Positions 25,279 through 34,029 of a stretch of 42,278 bases of DNA are shown here, piece by piece. The position numbers and the translations under genes are program-made. The stretch spans positions 1-42,278 of the forward strand of contig CAYXWM010000018.1 in NCBI GenBank assembly GCA_964468805.1, written 5' to 3'. Below the pieces are notes generated by a model, which was given only the letters and a program-made list of their open reading frames with translations, made no database searches and was not told the DNA's origin. This stretch comes from CAYXWM01 sp964468805 (GTDB lineage Bacteria > Bacillota > Clostridia > Lachnospirales > WRBF01). Each line of letters opens with the position of its first letter. Position 1 is the stretch's first letter.

Positions 25279-25311
25279 TAATTTTTTATTTGACACAAGG
25301 AGGTCGACCGA

Positions 25312-26577
25312 ATGTATGAAACCGAAGAACAAAAGGAGCGGGTAATCCTAATAGGCGTGGACGAAGGTTCAGGCATTATGAGCATGAAAGACAGCCTTGA
25401 AGAACTGCGTCTGTTGGTGGATACCCAAGGAGCCCAAGTTTTGGGAGAAATGGTCCAAAACCTTGAACGTGCCCATACAAAGCACTATTTCGGCAAAGGT
25501 AAGCTGGAGGAACTTAAAGAACTCATCGAAAGCACCGGTGCCACCGGCATTATAGCCGACGACGAACTTTCAAGCTCCCAGCAACGCAATATGGAACAAA
25601 TTCTGGATACCAAGGTCATGGACAGAACCATGCTTATACTGGATATATTTGCACGTCACGCCCAAACCGCCGAAGGTAAGCTACAAGTAGAACTTGCCCA
25701 ATACAGATACAACCTAACACACCTTATCGGTGCCGGTCGTGATATGTCCCGTCTGGGCGGCGGTATAGGAACAAGAGGCCCGGGCGAAAAGAAACTGGAA
25801 CAAGACCGCCGCAAAATCCGTGAACGTCTTACAGAACTTACGGCAGAACTGAAAGAAATCGAAATCCGCAGAAAAGTCCAACGGGAAAAACGCGAGAAAA
25901 ACCATATCCCCATAATGGCACTGGTGGGCTATACAAACGCCGGAAAGTCATCCCTTATGAATGCTCTTACCCAAGCCGGAGTATTGGCTGAAAATAAACT
26001 TTTCGCCACTCTCGACACGGTAACCCGTCGTATCAAACTTCCCAACGGCTCCGAAGGTCTGCTGACGGACACCGTAGGTTTTATTCAAAAACTGCCCCAC
26101 GGTCTGGTGAAAGCCTTTAAAGCCACCCTTGATGAATTACGCTATGCGGATATTTTAATCCACGTGGTTGACTCCTCTTCTCCAACCCGAGACGAGCAAA
26201 TGAAAGCGGTATACAAAACTCTTGAAGAACTGGACTCTACAGGCAAGCCCATAATCACCGTTTTCAATAAAGTCGATTTACAACCTGAATATCCCTTACC
26301 CATAGATAAACAAGCCACCCGTGTTATTTCCGTGTCCGCAAAAACCGGTCAAGGTACAGACGAGCTGGCGGCAATAATGGAAGAAGAATTGTCTAAATTC
26401 AAGCGAACCATAAGGGTTATCGTCCCCTACAATCAGGGTCATCTTATCAATCAAGTTCACAAAACCTGTGAAATCCTTAAATCCGAGCATAGAGAAAACG
26501 GCTATTACCTAGAAATAAACGCCACAGACGAGATTTTCAATAAGCTCAAATCCTTTGCCGAAACCGTATCCCAATAA
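25312..26577 (+). CDS. hflX: GTPase HflX
   Basis: HflX is a ribosome-binding GTPase that splits stalled or stress-damaged 70S ribosomes. The 421-residue protein has the N-terminal nucleotide-binding-like domain (with GKGKLEEL near 61-68), the conserved glycine-rich GGGIGTRGPGEKKLE (149-163), a coiled linker, and a TRAFAC-class G domain with GYTNAGKSS (206-214), DTVG near 254 and NKVD near 321. A C-terminal domain follows. The start is ATG at 25312, with an ideal AGGAGGT upstream. It lies alone between noc and a small DUF6514-like gene. Confidence 0.96.
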   Translation: MYETEEQKERVILIGVDEGSGIMSMKDSLEELRLLVDTQGAQVLGEMVQNLERAHTKHYFGKGKLEELKELIESTGATGIIADDELSSSQQRNMEQILDTKVMDRTMLILDIFARHAQTAEGKLQVELAQYRYNLTHLIGAGRDMSRLGGGIGTRGPGEKKLEQDRRKIRERLTELTAELKEIEIRRKVQREKREKNHIPIMALVGYTNAGKSSLMNALTQAGVLAENKLFATLDTVTRRIKLPNGSEGLLTDTVGFIQKLPHGLVKAFKATLDELRYADILIHVVDSSSPTRDEQMKAVYKTLEELDSTGKPIITVFNKVDLQPEYPLPIDKQATRVISVSAKTGQGTDELAAIMEEELSKFKRTIRVIVPYNQGHLINQVHKTCEILKSEHRENGYYLEINATDEIFNKLKSFAETVSQ

Positions 26578-26783
26578 CCTTTGTCAAATTTTGCGAATTG
26601 TTTTAATTTACAATACCTGTCCGAGCTGTATAATTAGCTTAGTACAAGTTGTGGACGAGCTTTATTTCTGATAAAGAAAAACTGCGATTTTTGTCCGGTT
26701 TTGTTTTCCGTATATAGCCGGTCTCACAACTGACGAGTTTCAATCCGTTAGAAAAATAAAACGACTGGGGGAACAAGTAAGCT

Positions 26784-27098
26784 ATGCTATCCGGACAAAT
26801 GACAAAGGTTTGCAGTCTTATTACGGAAGACGGCAAGCATATACAACTAAAGTATTTTATAACCCGAAAATTTTATCTGCATAAAAATCAAAAAATACTA
26901 TACGGCATAGCCATAGAACAGTCCTCGGAGGGTCTGCCCACAGAAAGAGAATGTGTGGAGAACCTCACCTTTGAGCTGAACGAGGCTTACGAAATAATCA
27001 AAATCATGAGTGACAATACAGTCACTCCTACCACCATGTTGGACGTTCTGGACGATATGCCTACGTATAAAACCCCAAAACAATCAAATATAGCGTAA
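26784..27098 (+). CDS. Small protein, DUF6514-like
   Basis: The 104-residue protein resembles, from memory, the uncharacterised DUF6514 family of Clostridia: a beta-rich first half (LKYFITRKFYLHKNQKILYGIAIEQ), then a helical part in which acidic residues precede the conserved-looking VTPTTMLDVLDDM. No membrane segment or known catalytic motif is seen. The start is ATG at 26784, with GGGGGAA about 12 bases upstream. It is monocistronic with a clear terminator just after it. The 206-base spacer before it includes a short GTCC/GGAC imperfect hairpin but no gene. Confidence 0.5.
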   Translation: MLSGQMTKVCSLITEDGKHIQLKYFITRKFYLHKNQKILYGIAIEQSSEGLPTERECVENLTFELNEAYEIIKIMSDNTVTPTTMLDVLDDMPTYKTPKQSNIA

Positions 27099-27106
27099 CA
27101 TCACTT

Positions 27107-27130
27107 GCTGTCGTTTGGCAGCTTTTTTTA
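27107..27130 (+). terminator. Terminator of the DUF6514-like gene
   Basis: GCTGTC and GGCAGC pair around a four-base loop and are followed by seven T. Confidence 0.85.
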
Positions 27131-27173
27131 TTGAGCAGAAAAGGCTAAAAGAATGAAATAATTAAAGGATAAT

Positions 27174-27247
27174 GACCTTGAGGGAGAAAACCTTTTTTTA
27201 AACGTCAAATAAGGTTTTCTCCCTCAAACTCCTTCTTTCCAAAAAAA
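27174..27247 (-). repeat. Leader-type hairpin repeat, inverted copy
   Basis: GACCTTGAGGGAGAAAACC pairs with GGTTTTCTCCCTCAA (about 15 bp) and CTCC-TTCTTTCC-AAAAAAA follows. Almost identical in its arms to the copy before gyrA, but here the family orientation is opposite to the flanking plus-strand genes. The spacer 27099-27580 holds this, a promoter and no gene. Confidence 0.75.
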
Positions 27248-27347
27248 CATAGTATGAAGACATACAGAATATTATTTTCGTAATTGCTATATATTTGGGT
27301 TTTTAAAGTTTACTTTTATTGAACTAAAAAGAAATGTATTAATATTG

Positions 27348-27376
27348 TTCAAAAACATTTCGACATATGATATAAT
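27348..27376 (+). promoter_or_regulatory. Possible promoter of the YigZ-family gene
   Basis: TTCAAA (27348-27353) and TATAAT (27371-27376) are 17 bases apart. The -10 is perfect and the -35 weak. The leader to the start codon would be about 200 bases. Confidence 0.45.
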
Positions 27377-27580
27377 AAATTTTCCAACAATTTAATAACA
27401 CAGAAACCGTTTAACGGACAGAATATAATTAAGAAAGTAAATTTCCATTAAAGTATTTGATTTATTTAAAGCAATTAATTCATGTTTTATTCTATATGTA
27501 ACCTCTATGGTAAATAGGGTGACATAAGCAAGGTGTGGTTTAACGAACCAAAAACCTTTTTATCTGACGGGAGCATATAT

Positions 27581-28210
27581 ATGAAAGACAGGTATGTTAC
27601 CTTTAAAAATTACGGAGAATATGAAATAACGGAAAAGAAATCACGATTTATAGGCATAGCCTCACCAATAGACCGAGAAGACGACGCTTGGAGTCTTCTT
27701 GAAACAGTACGCAAAAACCATAAAGAAGCCCGGCATGTGGTATATGCGTTTCAAACGGATAATCTTGTGCGTATGAGTGACGACGGCGAGCCTTCCGGAA
27801 CAGGCGGGCTTCCTTTATTGAATATTTTGAAAGCCAACCAAACCGATAACGCAATACTTATTTCCGTGCGATATTTCGGGGGTATTTTGCTGGGTACCGG
27901 CGGATTGACCAGAGCCTACAGCCTAAGCGGACGAAAAGCCGCCGAATTGGCAGGTCTTAAAGAAATGATACTTCATCGGGAACTTTTGGTTGAGATAGAC
28001 TATAATTTTCTTTCTTCCGTAACCAAAGCCGTAAACTCTCCGAGAAATTACAGTTGCGGCATAACTGACACACAATATACCTCTAAGGTTTTGATAAAAA
28101 TGCCCGTTGAACTTAACTTTGTTCAACATTGTATGGACCGCCTGACCGAGATTACCAACGGAACCGCAACATTTGCTCCGGCGGATACCCTGTATCTTGA
28201 AGCCATGTAA
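27581..28210 (+). CDS. YigZ/IMPACT family protein
   Basis: The family (UPF0029, related to eukaryotic IMPACT) has an N-terminal domain with an RNA-binding-like fold and a C-terminal DUF1949 domain; a role in translation regulation is suspected, but the bacterial function is not settled. This 209-residue protein has KSRFIGIASP, the conserved ARHVVYAFQ, DDGEPSGTGGLPLLNIL and RYFGGILLGTGGLTRAYS. The start is ATG at 27581 after GGGAGC; a GTG 48 bases upstream adds residues not typical of the family. It is alone between two spacers. Confidence 0.93.
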   Translation: MKDRYVTFKNYGEYEITEKKSRFIGIASPIDREDDAWSLLETVRKNHKEARHVVYAFQTDNLVRMSDDGEPSGTGGLPLLNILKANQTDNAILISVRYFGGILLGTGGLTRAYSLSGRKAAELAGLKEMILHRELLVEIDYNFLSSVTKAVNSPRNYSCGITDTQYTSKVLIKMPVELNFVQHCMDRLTEITNGTATFAPADTLYLEAM

Positions 28211-28265
28211 TTATCCTGACTTAAATCAACTCAACTTAAACGGCTTTGCTGAAAAAGGGGTTTGC

Positions 28266-28382
28266 GTGAAAAAACCGGTTTATCTGAAATTCGCTCTGAA
28301 AAATGAAAATTTAGGGTTTAATATAATCAGTTTTACTACCGACATATTTTTTCGCAAAGAAACAACCGGCTGTCTGAATTGA
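28266..28382 (+). CDS. Possible 38-residue ORF before the CheB-like gene
   Basis: A short GTG frame (MKKPVYLKFALKNENLGF, ending RKETTGCLN) is preceded by AAAAGGGG at a good distance. Its stop overlaps the upstream edge of the next gene's ribosome site. I do not recognise it, and it may be chance. Confidence 0.2.
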   Translation: MKKPVYLKFALKNENLGFNIISFTTDIFFRKETTGCLN

Positions 28383-28391
28383 GGTGATAAC

Positions 28392-29381
28392 ATGATATCG
28401 GGAGCACGAGTGGTACTGGCGACATATTCGGGTGATATTTACAACGGACTGAAAGCAGGCTTGGAACAAGCCGGAATAGAGGTTGCCCCGAGGGTATTGA
28501 CGGTATTGAATTTAGATAATATTTTGGTAAAACAAAAACGAAATATTTTAATAATAGATACCGACGGAATAGCTCTTAATCATACCTACATTAAAAACCT
28601 TGTGGAACGCAACAGCCTCATGGTTATACTCACGGGAACCGACAAAATGAAAGCCGCTCCGTTTTTAAAACCGCCTGTAAATGATTTTTATTTGAAACCC
28701 AGAGCAGCCGATGAAAGGTCAATTCGGGTATTTAAAGATTACATTGTTAAAAAAGTACATGAATTTCGTATGCCCGTATTGAATTATTTGAATATGACAA
28801 AGACAGTAGATACAAGCGAAAAAGTAATTGCCATAGCATCATCCACCGGAGGCACGGAAGCCTTGGAGCGTATCCTTCGCAAATTACCCGAAAATATGCC
28901 GCCCATACTTGTTGTGCAACATATGATTTCGGGTTTTACAAAGTTGTTTGCGGAAAGGTTAAACTCCACCTGTGCCATTACCGTTAAAGAGGCTACCAAC
29001 AATGAATATTTACAGCGTGGTCTTGCTCTTATCGCACCCACGGATTACCATATGGTATTGGTAAAGAAAAATCAAAAACTTATGGTGGAATGTATCACAG
29101 GTGCCAAGGTTCATGGAGTTATGCCGGCCGCAGATATTCTTTTTGAATCCGTGGCTCCCATAATGCGTTCCAATGCCATAGGTGTAATCCTAACCGGCAT
29201 GGGTGCCGACGGTGCCAAGGGACTGATGAAAATGCGTCTGGCAGGCTCCTATAATATAGGTCAGGACGAAAAAACCTGTACCGTCTACGGTATGCCCAAG
29301 GTAGCTCATGACTTAGGTGCCTTAGACAAACAATTACCCCTGGATTTGATAGCCCAAGAATTGATTGATAAATCCGTCTAA
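28392..29381 (+). CDS. CheB-type protein-glutamate methylesterase with degenerate receiver domain
   Basis: CheB enzymes remove methyl groups from, or deamidate, chemoreceptors. The C-terminal catalytic domain of this 329-residue protein is intact: S151 in ASSTGG, H177 in VVQHM and D273 in GMGADGA form the family triad. The N-terminal 105 residues match a response-regulator receiver fold: D56 (LIIDTD), T81 (ILTGTD) and K102 (FYLKP) sit where the phosphorylation site, threonine and lysine belong. The acidic pair expected near residue 10 is replaced by A10-T11, so metal binding and phosphorylation are doubtful. No other chemotaxis gene is present in the window. The start is ATG at 28392, with GAGGTGA upstream. 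Its substrate may not be a classical chemoreceptor. Confidence 0.85.
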   Translation: MISGARVVLATYSGDIYNGLKAGLEQAGIEVAPRVLTVLNLDNILVKQKRNILIIDTDGIALNHTYIKNLVERNSLMVILTGTDKMKAAPFLKPPVNDFYLKPRAADERSIRVFKDYIVKKVHEFRMPVLNYLNMTKTVDTSEKVIAIASSTGGTEALERILRKLPENMPPILVVQHMISGFTKLFAERLNSTCAITVKEATNNEYLQRGLALIAPTDYHMVLVKKNQKLMVECITGAKVHGVMPAADILFESVAPIMRSNAIGVILTGMGADGAKGLMKMRLAGSYNIGQDEKTCTVYGMPKVAHDLGALDKQLPLDLIAQELIDKSV

Positions 29382-29423
29382 GGGAAAAATAAAAACAGAG
29401 AGTTTGTAATTTTTTATGATAAA

Positions 29424-29580
29424 GTCTTTTTGAAGAGAGTTTGAGGTAGGGTTAATTAACTTGTTTAAAACTTTTTGAGAAGAAAAAACTGAACCTTCAA
29501 CAGTTTTTTCTTCTCAAAAAGTAACATTAAATTTAATTTACTCAAACGTTTTCTTCAGAAAAAGTATCCCTCAAGGTCTT
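29424..29580 (+). repeat. Leader hairpin repeat upstream of ecfA1, with perfect 22-bp apical stem
   Basis: GTCTTTTTGAAGAGAGTTTG and AGGTAGGGTTAATTAA open the element; TTAAATTTAATTTACTCAAA, CTTCAG and CCCTCAAGGTCTT close it. The centre is a perfect inverted repeat: the 22 bases 29470-29491 are the exact reverse complement of 29501-29522, with loop AACCTTCAA. Copies at mnmG and hslO have different sequences in this place. It ends 47 bases before the ecfA1 ATG. Confidence 0.85.
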
Positions 29581-29627
29581 GCTTTTTGTTTGATTTTTAC
29601 CCCCAACACTTTTACAACGAGGTCTAT

Positions 29628-30461
29628 ATGGAAATAATAAAAGCAGAAGAACTGTCCTTTGAGTACGTGGACGAAACACAGAATATTTTGGCACTTAATG
29701 GCGTGGAAATGCACGTTAAAACGGGCGAGTTTTTGGCTGTTCTGGGTCATAACGGCTCGGGCAAGTCAACCCTGGCCAAACACATGAACGCCTTGCTCTT
29801 ACCCACAAAAGGCACCATGAGGGTCAAGGGTATAGACACAAAATCCTCCGAAGACCTCTGGACAGTACGCAAAACCGCCGGCATGGTCTTCCAAAACCCG
29901 GACAACCAAATTATAGCCTCTGTGGTAGAGGAAGACGTGGCTTTCGGCCCGGAAAATCTGGGCATAGAGCGAAAAGAAATGCGTAAACGCATAGACGAGA
30001 GCCTAAAAGCCGTGGGCATGGAAGAATATTACGAGCATTCGCCCCATTTTCTCTCCGGCGGTCAAAAACAACGTATAGCTATAGCCGGCGTTCTGGCAAT
30101 GCGTTCAGATTGCATTATCTTGGACGAGCCCACCGCCATGCTGGACCCCATGGGCAGAAAAGAGGTTATGGAAACCATAACACGCCTAAACCGCGAAGAG
30201 GGCATAACCATAGTACTCATAACCCACTTTATGGAAGAAGCCATCCTTGCCGACCGTGTTATAGTTATAGAAGAAGGCAAAATCATCTTGGACGACATTC
30301 CGAAAAAGGTATTTTCCCAAGTTGAGCTTATGCAAACCGTGGGTCTGAGTGTCCCGGCGGTGACCATGTTAAGCTACAACTTAAAAAAGGCAGGCTTACC
30401 CCTACCGGACTATGCCTTGACAGTGGAAGAAATGGTGGAATTATTGTGTCAATTGAAATAA
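29628..30461 (+). CDS. ecfA1: ECF transporter ATPase A1
   Basis: EcfA1 is one of two ATPases that power energy-coupling-factor importers for vitamins and metals, together with EcfA2, EcfT and a substrate-binding S component. The 277-residue protein has Walker A GHNGSGKST (40-48), the Q loop FQNPDNQI, the signature LSGGQKQR near 143 and Walker B CIILDEPTA near 165. FQNPDNQ is typical of A1 subunits. The start is ATG at 29628, with GAGGT upstream; an upstream in-frame extension is unsupported. Its end overlaps ecfA2 by 16 bases. Confidence 0.96.
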   Translation: MEIIKAEELSFEYVDETQNILALNGVEMHVKTGEFLAVLGHNGSGKSTLAKHMNALLLPTKGTMRVKGIDTKSSEDLWTVRKTAGMVFQNPDNQIIASVVEEDVAFGPENLGIERKEMRKRIDESLKAVGMEEYYEHSPHFLSGGQKQRIAIAGVLAMRSDCIILDEPTAMLDPMGRKEVMETITRLNREEGITIVLITHFMEEAILADRVIVIEEGKIILDDIPKKVFSQVELMQTVGLSVPAVTMLSYNLKKAGLPLPDYALTVEEMVELLCQLK

Positions 30462-31300
30462 AAGACTTAACCTTTAAATACAACCCGGATACCGCCTTTG
30501 AACGGGTAGCCCTGAAAAATATCAATTTAACCGTGGAAAGCGGCGAATTTTTCGGGCTCATAGGTCATACCGGCTCCGGAAAAAGCACGCTTATTCAGCA
30601 TCTTAACGTCCTGCTTAAACCTACCCAAGGTCAAATTTTACTGGACGGTGTAGACATTAACGCCGACAAAAGCAAGCTGAAAAGTATACGCCGCCAAGTG
30701 GGCTTGGTTTTCCAATACCCGGAACATCAGCTTTTCGAAAGCACAATTTACAGAGAGATAGCTTTCGGACCCACAATGATGGGCTTTTCCCAAGAGGAAA
30801 CCAAGGAACGCGTCTATCACGCCGCAAAAACCGTGGGTATAGACGAATCCATGTTTGAAAAATCTCCGCTTACCGTATCCGGCGGACAAAAACGCCGTAT
30901 AGCCATAGCCGGCGTACTGGCTATGAACCCAACGGTTTTGGTGTTGGACGAACCTACAGCAGGGCTTGACCCCAGAGGTTGTGCGGAAATTATGGACAAT
31001 ATTAAACGTATGCATGAAGAACTGAAACTTACAGTTATATTAGTTAGTCACAGCATGGAAGACATAGCCCGCCTTGCAAACCGCATCGCCGTTATGGACA
31101 ATGGCAGTATAAAATACCTGGGCACTCCGGCAGAAATATTTCAAAAAGGTGCAGAATTGGAGGACATCGGTCTTTCAACGCCACAAATCAGTATACTTAT
31201 TCAACAGCTTAACAAAAAAGGCTTTGATTTGCCCAAAGATATTTTTACCGTGGAGGAAGCAACGGAATATCTTCTGAAACAACTGAAATCACTTAAATAG
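30446..31300 (+). CDS. ecfA2: ECF transporter ATPase A2
   Basis: Second ATPase of the ECF module, pairing with EcfA1. The 284-residue protein has Walker A GHTGSGKST (40-48), the Q loop FQYPEHQLFE characteristic of A2 subunits, the signature VSGGQKRR near 147 and Walker B VLVLDEPTAGLDP. The start is GTG at 30446, inside the end of ecfA1, which suggests coupled translation. It is followed by 345 bases with a separate strong promoter before ecfT, so ecfT can be expressed independently. Confidence 0.96.
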   Translation: MSIEIKDLTFKYNPDTAFERVALKNINLTVESGEFFGLIGHTGSGKSTLIQHLNVLLKPTQGQILLDGVDINADKSKLKSIRRQVGLVFQYPEHQLFESTIYREIAFGPTMMGFSQEETKERVYHAAKTVGIDESMFEKSPLTVSGGQKRRIAIAGVLAMNPTVLVLDEPTAGLDPRGCAEIMDNIKRMHEELKLTVILVSHSMEDIARLANRIAVMDNGSIKYLGTPAEIFQKGAELEDIGLSTPQISILIQQLNKKGFDLPKDIFTVEEATEYLLKQLKSLK

Positions 31301-31369
31301 TGAGTAAAATAAATTATTCAGATTACGAACTTGCTTATAAATTAATTTTATAGGCATAACTTTCGTTAC

Positions 31370-31464
31370 AGTAGTTTACTTTAATAAAACCAAATAAATC
31401 GCATTAAGCCAATGCTTCAAGGATTAATTGCAATTTATTTTAATACATCTAAACTTAAACCGCT
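31370..31464 (+). repeat. Dispersed hairpin element, second family, copy 2
   Basis: AATAAATCGCATTAA pairs with TTAATTGCAATTTATT around a loop with TTCAAGGA. Flanks (AGTAGTTTACTTTAA and TTAAACCGCT) match those of the copy at 22528-22619. It ends 11 bases before the -35 of the ecfT promoter. The stretch 31301-31645 otherwise holds that promoter and no gene. Confidence 0.55.
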
Positions 31465-31474
31465 ACAATAAGGG

Positions 31475-31502
31475 TTGACATAACCGTTTATTTTTTTATA
31501 AT
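31475..31502 (+). promoter_or_regulatory. Probable ecfT promoter
   Basis: A perfect TTGACA (31475-31480) and a perfect TATAAT (31497-31502) are 16 bases apart. The transcript would start near 31509 with a leader of about 135 bases containing AAAGGGAG-TCTCCCTT, a small hairpin. Confidence 0.75.
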
Positions 31503-31645
31503 TAAAGTTCTGTAGCATAATTGCTTAGGGTTACTTCAATGGCTTTCTGAATACGAATTGCGGAATAAGAAATAAACTCAAATGTTAAAGCTTTAAAGGG
31601 AGTCTCCCTTATCATCACCCCTACCAACAAACGAAAAGGTGCAGC

Positions 31646-32449
31646 ATGACTAACATAACAATTGGTCAGTATTATCCGGCCAAGTCACATATTCACAGTT
31701 TGGACCCCAGAATTAAATTTTTGGCCACGGTTTTATATGTGGCTACCCTGTTTTTTGCAAACGGCATAGGAAGCGTGGCGGTTGTGGGTCTGATGTTGAT
31801 GCCCATAATTATAGCTTCCCGAGTTCCCGTTAAGTTTTTGTTTCGTACCATAAAAACTGTTATGATTTTCATAATCTTAACAGTTACCATCAACCTGTTT
31901 TTCACACCCGGCGAAAATGTTTTGGTGAAATTTTGGATTATAACTATAACCGCCGAAGGTCTGATTTTGGCGGTGAAAATGGCTTTAAGGCTGATGTTCT
32001 TGGTCAGTGCCAGTTCACTTTTGACCCTAACCACTTCGCCACTGGAGCTTACATATGCCTTGGAGTTTATTCTGAAACCCTTTAAAGCCATAGGCGTACC
32101 GGCTCATGAAATAGCCATGATGATGACCATAGCACTGCGTTTTATCCCAACCCTGTTGGAAGAAACCGAAAAAATAATGAAGGCCCAAACCGCCAGAGGT
32201 GCCGATTTTAATACCGGCGGTCTTATTAAAAAAGCCAAGGCTATGCTACCCCTGTTGGTGCCGCTTTTTGTCTCTGCCTTTCGCCGAGCGGATGATTTGG
32301 CTATGGCTATGGAAGCCAGATGTTACAGAGGCGACATCGGTCGTACTCGTCTTAAAGTCATGAAAACAACGCCCAAGGACTATGTGGCTATAATGTATAT
32401 ATTGTGTATTTCCCTTGCAGTATTTACCTTAAATTTCTTTGGCATGTAA
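31646..32449 (+). CDS. ecfT: ECF transporter transmembrane subunit
   Basis: EcfT is the membrane scaffold joining the two ATPases to exchangeable S components. The 267-residue protein has several hydrophobic helices and the two coupling motifs with Ala-Arg-Gly-type cores, QTARGADF near residue 183 and EARCYRG near 228. The start is ATG at 31646, after AAAGGTG. No S component is encoded in the window, as is usual for the shared group II type, where S genes lie elsewhere. In many Firmicutes the ecfA1-ecfA2-ecfT genes lie beside ribosomal protein genes; here they lie before tilS. Confidence 0.95.
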   Translation: MTNITIGQYYPAKSHIHSLDPRIKFLATVLYVATLFFANGIGSVAVVGLMLMPIIIASRVPVKFLFRTIKTVMIFIILTVTINLFFTPGENVLVKFWIITITAEGLILAVKMALRLMFLVSASSLLTLTTSPLELTYALEFILKPFKAIGVPAHEIAMMMTIALRFIPTLLEETEKIMKAQTARGADFNTGGLIKKAKAMLPLLVPLFVSAFRRADDLAMAMEARCYRGDIGRTRLKVMKTTPKDYVAIMYILCISLAVFTLNFFGM

Positions 32450-32496
32450 TACCGATATACAACCCAACTTCTCAAATTACGGATAGAGGTAATCCC

Positions 32497-33906
32497 GTGA
32501 AAGTAACAAATTTTGAAAACAAAATATTAAATACAATTAATCGTTATAATATGCTTGCTCCCGGAGACCGGGTTTTGGTTGGTTTGTCAGGAGGAGCGGA
32601 TTCTGTTACCCTACTCACGGTTCTCCACCGCTTAAAACCCATTCTGGGTATAGAGGTGGGTGCAGTCCACGTAAACCACAATTTGCGGGGCAAAGAATCC
32701 GACCGTGACGAGGAATTTGCCGGAAGTATATGTAAAAAGTTGGGAATAGATATAGTCGTTTCCGGATATGATGTACTAAAGAGAGCGAAAGAAACCGGAG
32801 AGTCTGTTGAACTGGCAGGCAGAAGGGTTCGGAAAGAGGCTTTTAAAGAAGCCTTGAAAACTCAACGGGCACAACTCATAGCTCTGGGTCATAATTTGGA
32901 TGACAACGCAGAAACAGTACTTATGAGAATGTGCAGAGGAACGGCATTAAACGGTCTTTGCGGAATACAGCCCAAAACAGACAGAATTATTCGACCCCTA
33001 ATCGAAACATCTCGCCGGGAAATCGAGGAATACTGCCGGGAAAACGGCATAAGCTTCAAAACCGATTCCTCAAATTTAAGTACCCTGTACACGAGAAACA
33101 AAATTCGTCATAACCTTGTTCCTCTTATTAAAAAAGAATTTAACCCAAACATAAACGAAACCTTAAAACGTATGACCGAAGTCCTTACGGCGGAAAATTC
33201 TTTTTTGGAAGAAGAAGCGGAAAAAGTATATGGGGAAACCGCAACCTTAACCGGCGGAAAAACCTATATTGATATAGATAAACTCACAAGCTTTCACAAA
33301 GCTGTGCAACGTCGGGCGATTCGCTTGGCTCTGGAGCGGCAAAGCGATTGCCGTGAAAATATCTACAACGAGCATATAGAAGCGGTTTTGTCTTTAACCG
33401 AAAATATTACCGGTAAAAGCACAGAGGCAGGCAACAATCTCAGGGCAGAGCGAGAATATAACAAACTGGTCATTTACGAAAAAGGGGTTAAAGCCCAAAA
33501 TAAGGGCAGAGACATTCCTTTAAATCAAGCAATTTTTCTGCCGGAGATTAAAAAATATATAATTTTGTCCGGTGAAAAGCCCGAAATAATTCCCGGAAAA
33601 CTATATACTAAAATAATTAATTATGATAAAATCAAAAATAGTGTTCAAATACGAACACGCAAACCGGGCGATAAAATTTTTATAAAGAGCATGGGCGGTC
33701 ACAAAAAACTCAGCGATTATTTCATAGACAGAAAATTGCCGAAAAGCATGAGAGATAAGGTGCCGCTGTTGGTGTCCGGCTCGGAGACGGTAATGATTTT
33801 GGACGATTCAGCCATAGTATCGGATAAATTCAAGGCAGAGGATTCAACGGAAAATGTTCTTTATATCAGTCTTTACAGTCCCGAAATTTACAAAGAAACA
33901 ACTTAA
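32497..33906 (+). CDS. tilS: tRNA(Ile)-lysidine synthase
   Basis: TilS attaches lysine to C34 of the AUA-reading tRNA-Ile and is normally essential. The 469-residue protein has the N-type ATP pyrophosphatase loop SGGADS (31-36), the GHNLDDNAET motif near 130, and the C-terminal substrate-binding domain ending near KLSDYFIDRKLPKSMRDKVPLL. The start is GTG at 32497, with GAGGT upstream; a longer in-frame reading would run into ecfT and is unlikely. tilS-hpt-ftsH is the standard Firmicute order. Confidence 0.96.
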   Translation: MKVTNFENKILNTINRYNMLAPGDRVLVGLSGGADSVTLLTVLHRLKPILGIEVGAVHVNHNLRGKESDRDEEFAGSICKKLGIDIVVSGYDVLKRAKETGESVELAGRRVRKEAFKEALKTQRAQLIALGHNLDDNAETVLMRMCRGTALNGLCGIQPKTDRIIRPLIETSRREIEEYCRENGISFKTDSSNLSTLYTRNKIRHNLVPLIKKEFNPNINETLKRMTEVLTAENSFLEEEAEKVYGETATLTGGKTYIDIDKLTSFHKAVQRRAIRLALERQSDCRENIYNEHIEAVLSLTENITGKSTEAGNNLRAEREYNKLVIYEKGVKAQNKGRDIPLNQAIFLPEIKKYIILSGEKPEIIPGKLYTKIINYDKIKNSVQIRTRKPGDKIFIKSMGGHKKLSDYFIDRKLPKSMRDKVPLLVSGSETVMILDDSAIVSDKFKAEDSTENVLYISLYSPEIYKETT

Positions 33907-34029
33907 AAAAGCAAATAACCCTCAGAATATGTATCCGGCATGAAAATACGGTAGTAGATTGAGATTTTTCCGAATACAGTTCTTAATAAAAAACGGCAGA
34001 ATTTTTTACGTATAACATCGGAGGTAGTA

